NCBI GenBank assembly: GCA_025925185.1
Contig: JAICLV010000077.1
Location: 1 to 11,422, forward strand
DNA: 11,422 bases
Source of the DNA: Acidothermaceae bacterium
GTDB taxonomy: Bacteria > Actinomycetota > Actinomycetes > Acidothermales > Acidothermaceae
Direction: 5' to 3'
The notes below the pieces were generated by a model. That model was not told the DNA's origin. It searched no databases and saw nothing but the letters and a program-made list of their open reading frames with translations. Both the position numbers and the translations under genes were made by a program. Shown here in pieces: positions 7,161 through 11,422 of the stretch (positions are counted from its first letter, which is position 1; each line of letters begins with the position of its first letter).

Positions 7161-7313
7161 GTGCTCTTCGGCTCGACCAAGGACGACGGGCGCTTCAAGC
7201 GGCTCCTTCGCAAGTTGTTCTCGCCGAGGCTTGGCTACAACGGGTCGGCGGCCTCGACTCCCAACCCCGAGCCGCCTCCGCCGGTCGACCCGTACACGAC
7301 GACCGGCCACTGA
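7161..7313 (+). CDS. Small basic 50-residue protein of unknown function
   Basis: The GTG at 7161 is 4 nt after the stop of the preceding gene and has a strong Shine-Dalgarno, GGAGGGG at 7147-7153, with 7 nt spacing. This is among the clearest ribosome sites in the window and the main reason to accept so short an ORF. The product has a basic N-terminal part (DDGRFKRLLRKLFSPRLGY), which could form a short amphipathic helix, and a Pro/Thr-rich tail (NPEPPPPVDPYTTTGH). It has no signal peptide and no Cys. A role as a small membrane-associated or partner peptide is possible but not shown. It is the last gene of the SDR-hexosaminidase operon; the terminator-like palindrome begins 22 nt after its stop. 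Confidence 0.65.
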   Translation: MLFGSTKDDGRFKRLLRKLFSPRLGYNGSAASTPNPEPPPPVDPYTTTGH

Positions 7314-7335
7314 ACGCCGCGCGCGCTGAAGTTGA

Positions 7336-7370
7336 TGACGTTTGCTGTTGCTGAGCAACAGCAAACGTCA
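7336..7370. terminator. Bidirectional terminator, 35-bp perfect palindrome
   Basis: The left arm TGACGTTTGCTGTTGCT (7336-7352) and its exact reverse complement (7354-7370) flank a single G, giving 17 perfectly paired bases per arm. It lies between the convergent ends of the SDR-hexosaminidase operon (stop at 7313) and the macrodomain gene, and its last three bases are the macrodomain TGA stop read on the minus strand. Perfect symmetry means it folds the same way in both transcripts. There is no T-tract on either side, which is common for actinobacterial hairpin terminators. In a real hairpin the central few bases would open as a loop. Confidence 0.85.
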
Positions 7371-7880
7371 GGAACTCGCGAGGGCGGCGGCGAATTCGTC
7401 GTACATCGGCTGGCTGAACAGCACGAACCGCACCTCGTCGACGCTCGTCGGCGTGGCCTGCACGGTTGACACGGCGATGCGCGCGGCGTCGTCGGCCGGC
7501 CATCCGTAGATGCCCGCGGAAATCGCGGGAAACGCGACCGCCGCCGCGCCCAACGAGTCGGCGACCCGCAGCGACTCCCGGTACGCCGAGGCGAGCAGGT
7601 GCGAGCGGTCCTCGCGTTTGGCGTAGACCGGGCCGACGGTGTGAATAACCCAGCGGGCGTTGAGGTTTCCGGCCGTCGTGGCGACCGCCTGGCCCGTGGG
7701 CAGGCCGTGGCGCAACCGCCCGTCGCGCAGCGCGCGGCACTCCTCGAGGACCGCCGGGCCGCCGCGGCGGTGGATCGCGCCGTCGACTCCGCCACCCCCG
7801 AGCAACGACGAGTTGGCGGCGTTGACGATCGCGTCGACGTGTTGCTCGGTGATGTCGCCGAGCACGAGCTCGATTTTCAT
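7368..7880 (-). CDS. Macrodomain protein, O-acetyl-ADP-ribose deacetylase type (YmdB-like)
   Basis: A 170-residue protein that is essentially one macrodomain, the size of the YmdB/MacroD class that hydrolyses O-acetyl-ADP-ribose and removes ADP-ribose from acidic residues. Visible motifs: LVLGDIT at 6-11, VDAIVNAANSSLLGGGGVDGAIHRRGG from residue 15 (Asn23 and Asp33 expected to hold the distal ribose and catalytic water), WVIHTVGPVY at 77-86, and the second phosphate loop PAISAGIYGWP at 118-128. The two loops are complete, so activity is likely. The ATG at 7880 overlaps the upstream membrane-protein stop by 4 nt (ATGA), showing translational coupling. It is the last gene of the minus-strand operon, and its stop is inside the terminator palindrome. 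The reading frame stays open far upstream, but only the part from this ATG has the family fold. Confidence 0.95.
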   Translation of the reverse strand: MKIELVLGDITEQHVDAIVNAANSSLLGGGGVDGAIHRRGGPAVLEECRALRDGRLRHGLPTGQAVATTAGNLNARWVIHTVGPVYAKREDRSHLLASAYRESLRVADSLGAAAVAFPAISAGIYGWPADDAARIAVSTVQATPTSVDEVRFVLFSQPMYDEFAAALASS

Positions 7881-8296
7881 TCGGTCAGGTCGCCCGGAAG
7901 CCGCTTCCGGCGTTGCCGCACGCTGTAAACGATCGTCGACAACGCGATGACGCCGCCGAAGGCCACGCTGGCGCCGGTCGCGATGCCCGACGCGGGCAGG
8001 AACTCGGTCAACGCGAGCACGCCGCCGAGGCCGATGATGCCGAGCGCGAACAGCGTGCTGACCGCGGTCGACAGCCGATTGGCGGCGGCCTTGTCGGCCA
8101 GCGTGCGCGCGTGCGACTTGGCGCGATCGAGGTGCCGGCGCGCCCACTCGTACTCGACGCTGAGGATCACCAGGCCGAGTGCGATGACGAGAAAACCCGG
8201 GCCGGGCGCCACCAACATCACGACGCCGACCAACAGCACGATCAGCCCAACGACGCTGATCGCCACGCGGCGCAGCAGCTTCCACGACGCGGTCAT
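7877..8296 (-). CDS. PGPGW-family transmembrane protein
   Basis: A 139-residue integral membrane protein. The ATG at 8296 has GAGGGGG 4 nt upstream. Predicted hydrophobic segments are at ~11-29, ~35-47, ~80-97 and ~107-125. The diagnostic APGPGFLVIALGLVILSVEYEWARRHLDRAK stretch starts at residue 30 and matches the PGPGW family (TIGR02611-like), here with Phe instead of Trp. A basic amphipathic region (HLDRAKSHARTLADKAAANR) between segments 2 and 3, and the basic C terminus (VRQRRKRLPGD), should be cytoplasmic. Function is unknown for the family. It is coupled to the macrodomain gene by a 4-nt overlap and follows the DUF2516 gene by 9 nt. Confidence 0.9.
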   Translation of the reverse strand: MTASWKLLRRVAISVVGLIVLLVGVVMLVAPGPGFLVIALGLVILSVEYEWARRHLDRAKSHARTLADKAAANRLSTAVSTLFALGIIGLGGVLALTEFLPASGIATGASVAFGGVIALSTIVYSVRQRRKRLPGDLTE

Positions 8297-8305
8297 CAGG
8301 CCCCC

Positions 8306-8584
8306 TCAGCCGAGCCGCTGCAACGCGGGCCGGACGTCGACGAAGTACACGATGGTGGCGATCAGTGCCGCGAGTCCGAAGAAGCTGAAAAACGAGACCG
8401 CCTGGCCGATCACCAATGACACCGCGAGAATGGTGACCCACGCCGGCTTGGTCCAGCGATTCGCAGCTGCGTAAGCGGCGGCCGGCCTGACCGAAGCATC
8501 GACGAGCGCGTACACCTGCACGCCCAAGATGGCGAGCCACACTAGTCGCCAGAACACCGTCGAGACTCCGAGCATGCCACTCAC
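8306..8584 (-). CDS. DUF2516 family membrane protein (Rv0476-like)
   Basis: A 92-residue protein with three hydrophobic segments: ~9-29 (FWRLVWLAILGVQVYALVDA), ~49-67, and ~68-83 (FFGLAALIATIVYFVDV). The ending VYFVDVRPALQ is the pattern I associate with DUF2516. The Arg/Pro/Ala-rich loop after the first segment (SVRPAAAYAAANRWTKPAW) is also typical. Function is unknown. The GTG at 8584 has no strong Shine-Dalgarno, and an in-frame ATG at 8575 would shorten it by three residues. In M. tuberculosis the DUF2516 gene (Rv0476) directly follows hbhA; here an aldo/keto reductase lies between them. Confidence 0.88.
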   Translation of the reverse strand: MSGMLGVSTVFWRLVWLAILGVQVYALVDASVRPAAAYAAANRWTKPAWVTILAVSLVIGQAVSFFSFFGLAALIATIVYFVDVRPALQRLG

Positions 8585-8602
8585 GGTAACCGGTGTTCGC
8601 GC

Positions 8603-9568
8603 CTACCGTCGTCCGGTCGAAGTGATCTCGTCGATCTCGACGAGGTCTTGCGCGGACGGCTCCCACGACCCCGCGCGAGCGTTCGATCGCACCTGCTTCG
8701 CCGTCATAGCGCCCGCGATCACGCTCGCCACTGCCGGCTGCGCGGCGAGACCGCCGATCGCGACGTCGAGCATCGTGATGCCGCGCGCTTCGGCGAACGC
8801 GCGCAAGGCCTCGATCGCGTCCCAGTTGGCCTCGGCCAGCACCGACGCGTAGCGCGATTCGCTCAACCGCCCGCCATCGGGCGGTGGCTCGCCGCGATGG
8901 TACTTGCCGGTCAGCAGACCGCTCGAGAGCGGGAAGAACGGCAAGATGCCGACGCCCATCTGCTCGCACGCGGGCACGATCTCGCGTTCGACGTCGCGCT
9001 CCAACAGGCTGTACTCGCCTTGGGTGCTGATGAAACGCGCGGTGCCGGACGTGCGCGCCGTCCAGTCGGCGTCGACGATCTGCCAGCCGGAGAACTGCGA
9101 CGAGCCGATGTAGCGGACCTTGCCCTCCCGCACCAATTCATCAAGCGCGTCAAGGGATTCCTCGATCGGCGTCCGGACGTCGGGCTCGTGCATCTGGTAG
9201 AGGTCGATGTAGTCGGTGCGCAGCCGGCGAAGCGACTTCTCGACCGAGGCCCTGATGTACCGCCGAGACCCGCGCGCCTCGTGCTCGGGCAGGGTGGCGC
9301 CACGCATCGGCTTGCCGAACTTGGTTGCCAGGACGACGTCGTCACGGCGGCCCTGAACCGCCTGCCCAAGCAAATCCTCCGACGCGCCCGGCTCGCTGCC
9401 GTACACGTCGGCGGTGTCGAAGAAGTTGACACCGACGTCGAGGGCGGCGTCGACCACCGCACGGGTGCCGTCCTTGTCGAGGCGGCGCCCCATGTTGTTG
9501 CAGCCGACGCCGACCGTCGAGACGGTCAGGCCACTGTCGCCAAGCTGGCGATACGTCATCTCAGGCAT
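8603..9568 (-). CDS. Aldo/keto reductase
   Basis: A 321-residue cytosolic NADPH-dependent carbonyl reductase of the bacterial AKR superfamily, by motif order closest to the general stress/YajO-type groups; the substrate is not predictable. The catalytic tetrad is complete: Asp51 and Tyr56 in FFDTADVYG, Lys83 in LATKFG, and His127 in YQMHEPD. Other family marks are TVGVGCNNMGRRLD near the start, SLRRLRTDYIDLYQ, the IEESLDALDELVREGKVRYIGSSQFS helix-strand unit (135-160), EYSLLERDVE, and VAIGGLAAQPAVASVIAGA near the C terminus, which binds the cofactor 2'-phosphate. The ATG at 9568 has GGGTGG 4 nt upstream; Met4 (9559) is an alternative. It sits 23 nt after HbhA and 18 nt before DUF2516 on the same strand, so it belongs to this operon although Mycobacterium lacks it here. 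Confidence 0.95.
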   Translation of the reverse strand: MPEMTYRQLGDSGLTVSTVGVGCNNMGRRLDKDGTRAVVDAALDVGVNFFDTADVYGSEPGASEDLLGQAVQGRRDDVVLATKFGKPMRGATLPEHEARGSRRYIRASVEKSLRRLRTDYIDLYQMHEPDVRTPIEESLDALDELVREGKVRYIGSSQFSGWQIVDADWTARTSGTARFISTQGEYSLLERDVEREIVPACEQMGVGILPFFPLSSGLLTGKYHRGEPPPDGGRLSESRYASVLAEANWDAIEALRAFAEARGITMLDVAIGGLAAQPAVASVIAGAMTAKQVRSNARAGSWEPSAQDLVEIDEITSTGRR

Positions 9569-9591
9569 ACCGCCACCCTAGGAGTCGGCTG

Positions 9592-10094
<503 letters not shown>

Positions 10095-10098
<4 letters not shown>

Positions 10099-10652
10099 GG
10101 CAGCCGCCTCGGGTTGTGGCGCGTCATCGTCGTTCGCAATGACGCGCTGGACGACGGGGGGAGCACCACCGGCTCGTCGTCGAGACCCGACTCGGCCGCG
10201 TCGCCATCAGCCAGGTCACCGAGATCGCCAATCCGGTCGACCGCCTCGGCGAACGCGTCGTTCGACGGCGCGGCCCGCGCCGCCATCCGCGCGGCCAGGG
10301 CCTCGTCGACCTGCCGACGCTCGTTCTCCTTGCGGAAGGAGTCGTAGACCTCGAGCATCACCTGCTTTTGCCGCTCGGTGAGCGTGGTGTCGGCGAGCAC
10401 CGCGTCGACCACGACGCCGCCCGCGATCCGCTCGTCGAGGATGCCGGCCTGCACGTAGAGCGCCTCGGCGGAGATGCGCAGACCCTTCGCGATCTGCTGC
10501 AGGATCTCCGCGCTGGGTCGGCGCAGCCCGCGCTCGATCTGGCTGAGGTACGGGTTGGAGACGCCGGCGAGTTTGGCCAGCTGGCGCACCGAGATCTGCG
10601 CGTTGCGGCGTTGGTCGCGGATGAAGCCACCGAGGTCGAATGAGTTGCTCAT
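10095..10652 (-). CDS. XRE-family transcriptional regulator (Rv0474-like)
   Basis: A 185-residue cytosolic DNA-binding protein. The helix-turn-helix covers residues ~10-65: IRDQRRNAQISVRQLAKLAG (helices 1-2), VSNPYLSQIERGLRRPS (recognition helix) and AEILQQIAKGLRISAEALY. A conserved region follows (GILDERIAGGVVVDAVLADTTLTERQKQVMLEVYDSFRKENE, ~70-112), which I associate with the actinobacterial regulators encoded next to hbhA. The C-terminal third is acidic and low in complexity. The start is the ATG at 10652 with no good Shine-Dalgarno; the frame stays open further upstream, but the fold begins here. The stop overlaps the HbhA-like start by 4 nt. It heads a six-gene minus-strand operon, and the palindrome 22-37 nt upstream of its ATG suggests autoregulation (inference). 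Confidence 0.93.
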
Positions 10653-10796
10653 AACGCCAGTGTGCGCAACGCTGCTTGCGATTGCAAGCGTCAAGCTAGC
10701 GCCTCTCGAAGCCGTCCGCACGGCGCCGACATAGGCTTGAACGCAGCTCGCTCGGCCGCACGGCCCACCGTAAACCGCCCAGAATCGAGCAGACCG
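10653..10796. promoter_or_regulatory. Divergent control region between the XRE operon and the hydrolase gene
   Basis: A 144-bp gap between outward-facing genes. On the minus strand TTGACG (10694-10689) is a good -35 match, but the hexamer 17-18 nt further on (CGTTGC/GTTGCG) is a poor -10. On the plus strand TAGGCT (10732-10737) fits the actinobacterial TANNNT -10 pattern, without a convincing -35. The 16-bp inverted repeat at 10674-10689 directly adjoins the TTGACG, where a bound repressor would block RNA polymerase. Promoter placement is tentative. Confidence 0.4.
10674..10689. promoter_or_regulatory. Candidate operator: 16-bp inverted repeat GCTTGC-GATT-GCAAGC
   Basis: GCTTGC (10674-10679) and GCAAGC (10684-10689) are perfect inverted arms around a 4-nt centre GATT. 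Position just upstream of the XRE gene, next to a TTGACG hexamer, and dyad size suited to an XRE dimer point to an autoregulatory operator. The hydrolase gene on the other side could be controlled by the same site. No second copy was noticed elsewhere in the window. Confidence 0.5.
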
Positions 10797-11422
10797 TTGT
10801 CGGCACCCCCGATTCGTCCCTGGCCGCGCCGTGGCACCCTGCGCCGTGGCGCCGCGCTCGCCGCGTGCGCGCTGCTGCTGACCGCGTGTGACAGCGGGAA
10901 GAAGCACGGTTCGCAGTCGGCGACGCCCTCGTCGTCCGGGCTTACTGCCTCGAACGAGGCGCCGGCGATACCGAGCGGGCCGGTGCCAAGTGGCGCGGCG
11001 CTGAAAGACCCCGGCGCGTTCGCCAGCAAGCTGGACTTCACCGACATCAGCAAGCAGGTCAACAAGGCGCTCAGCGGGGTCACCGACCGCAAGCTGGCGT
11101 TCGGCCGCGCGACCCTGAAGGTGCCGCTCGACTGGGCGAACCCCGCCAACGGCAAGACCGTGTCGATCACCGTGCTGCGGATCCGCTCGCAATCGCAGCA
11201 CGACCGCATCGGCGCGCTCGTCGTCAACCCCGGCGGCCCAGGCGGCTCGGGTACCGAGGCCGCGCTCGACCTGGCGATCAGCGAGTTGCCCGACGCGATC
11301 CTCGACCGCTTCGACATCGTGGGCTTCGACCCGCGCGGCGTCGCGCTGTCCGACCCGATCAAGTGTATCCCGGCCAAGGAGAAGGACGCCGAGCTCAACC
11401 TGCCGCCGGACCCGACCAGCGA
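10797..11422 (+). CDS. TAP-like alpha/beta-hydrolase (S33 peptidase-type) lipoprotein, 5' part
   Basis: The frame runs off the window end; 208 complete codons are visible. The only usable start in frame is TTG at 10797, with a weak GAG-containing site upstream. The N terminus is a lipoprotein signal: arginine-rich (RPWPRRGTLRRG), hydrophobic ALAACALLL, lipobox LTAC. After a Ser/Gly/Pro linker comes the domain start (ALSGVTDRKLAFGRATLKVPLDWANPANGKTVSITVLRI), then VVNPGGPGGSGTEAALDLA, the oxyanion-region signature of the Streptomyces tripeptidyl aminopeptidase and mycobacterial Hip1/CaeA family, and DRFDIVGFDPRGVALSDPIKC. These enzymes are membrane- or wall-attached serine hydrolases acting on peptides or esters. 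The catalytic GxSxG, Asp and His would lie beyond the window, so activity cannot be judged. The gene diverges from the XRE operon. Confidence 0.88.
   Translation, partial: MSAPPIRPWPRRGTLRRGAALAACALLLTACDSGKKHGSQSATPSSSGLTASNEAPAIPSGPVPSGAALKDPGAFASKLDFTDISKQVNKALSGVTDRKLAFGRATLKVPLDWANPANGKTVSITVLRIRSQSQHDRIGALVVNPGGPGGSGTEAALDLAISELPDAILDRFDIVGFDPRGVALSDPIKCIPAKEKDAELNLPPDPTS

Noticed and set aside
7881..8969. Upstream extension of the macrodomain reading frame, open for about 1.1 kb on the minus strand
   Set aside because: It runs out of frame through the PGPGW, DUF2516 and AKR genes, is arginine-rich with no recognisable fold, and is the usual open shadow frame of GC-rich DNA.

Overview
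The window comes from a high-GC actinobacterium. Base composition is strongly GC-biased, GTG starts are common, and mshA (first committed step of mycothiol synthesis) is present; mycothiol is made only by Actinomycetes. I cannot place it below class level. I see 16 protein-coding genes, two of them cut by the window edges. I see no tRNA, rRNA, CRISPR array, insertion sequence or prophage gene. Almost all the DNA is coding, and the longest gene-free stretches are about 130-145 bp.

Layout. (a) 1-1285, plus strand: the 3' end of a thioredoxin-fold-like protein with a CxC motif, then an LpqE-like secreted lipoprotein. (b) 1295-4084, minus strand: mshA, a YbjN-family protein and gpmA, read in that order. 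gpmA converges on the lipoprotein gene with only 9 bp between the stop codons. (c) 4216-7313, plus strand: a tightly coupled operon of a short-chain dehydrogenase, a secreted GH20 beta-N-acetylhexosaminidase lipoprotein, a 149-residue helical protein of unknown function and a 50-residue small protein. The first two junctions are 4-nt GTGA overlaps; the small ORF has a strong Shine-Dalgarno. (d) A 35-bp perfect palindrome at 7336-7370 lies between the convergent operons and looks like a shared bidirectional terminator. (e) 7368-10652, minus strand: six closely packed genes, read from the right: an XRE regulator, an HbhA-like lysine-tailed protein, an aldo/keto reductase, a DUF2516 membrane protein, a PGPGW-type membrane protein and a macrodomain ADP-ribose hydrolase. 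(f) 10653-10796: a divergent control region with a 16-bp inverted repeat, a candidate operator for the XRE protein. (g) 10797 to the window end: the start of a secreted TAP-like alpha/beta-hydrolase lipoprotein.

Read on the reverse strand, XRE-HbhA-DUF2516 ... SDR(opposite)-mshA-YbjN-gpm matches, in order and orientation, the M. tuberculosis stretch Rv0474-Rv0476 ... Rv0484c-Rv0486-Rv0487-Rv0489 as I recall it. The window is therefore a conserved actinobacterial core neighbourhood whose middle has been replaced: macrodomain/PGPGW genes and a hexosaminidase operon stand where Mycobacterium has deoC, amidase, murB and lprQ. I found no clear undescribed defence or mobile system. The least explained parts are the two small genes after the hexosaminidase, the macrodomain-membrane-protein pair and the candidate XRE operator.
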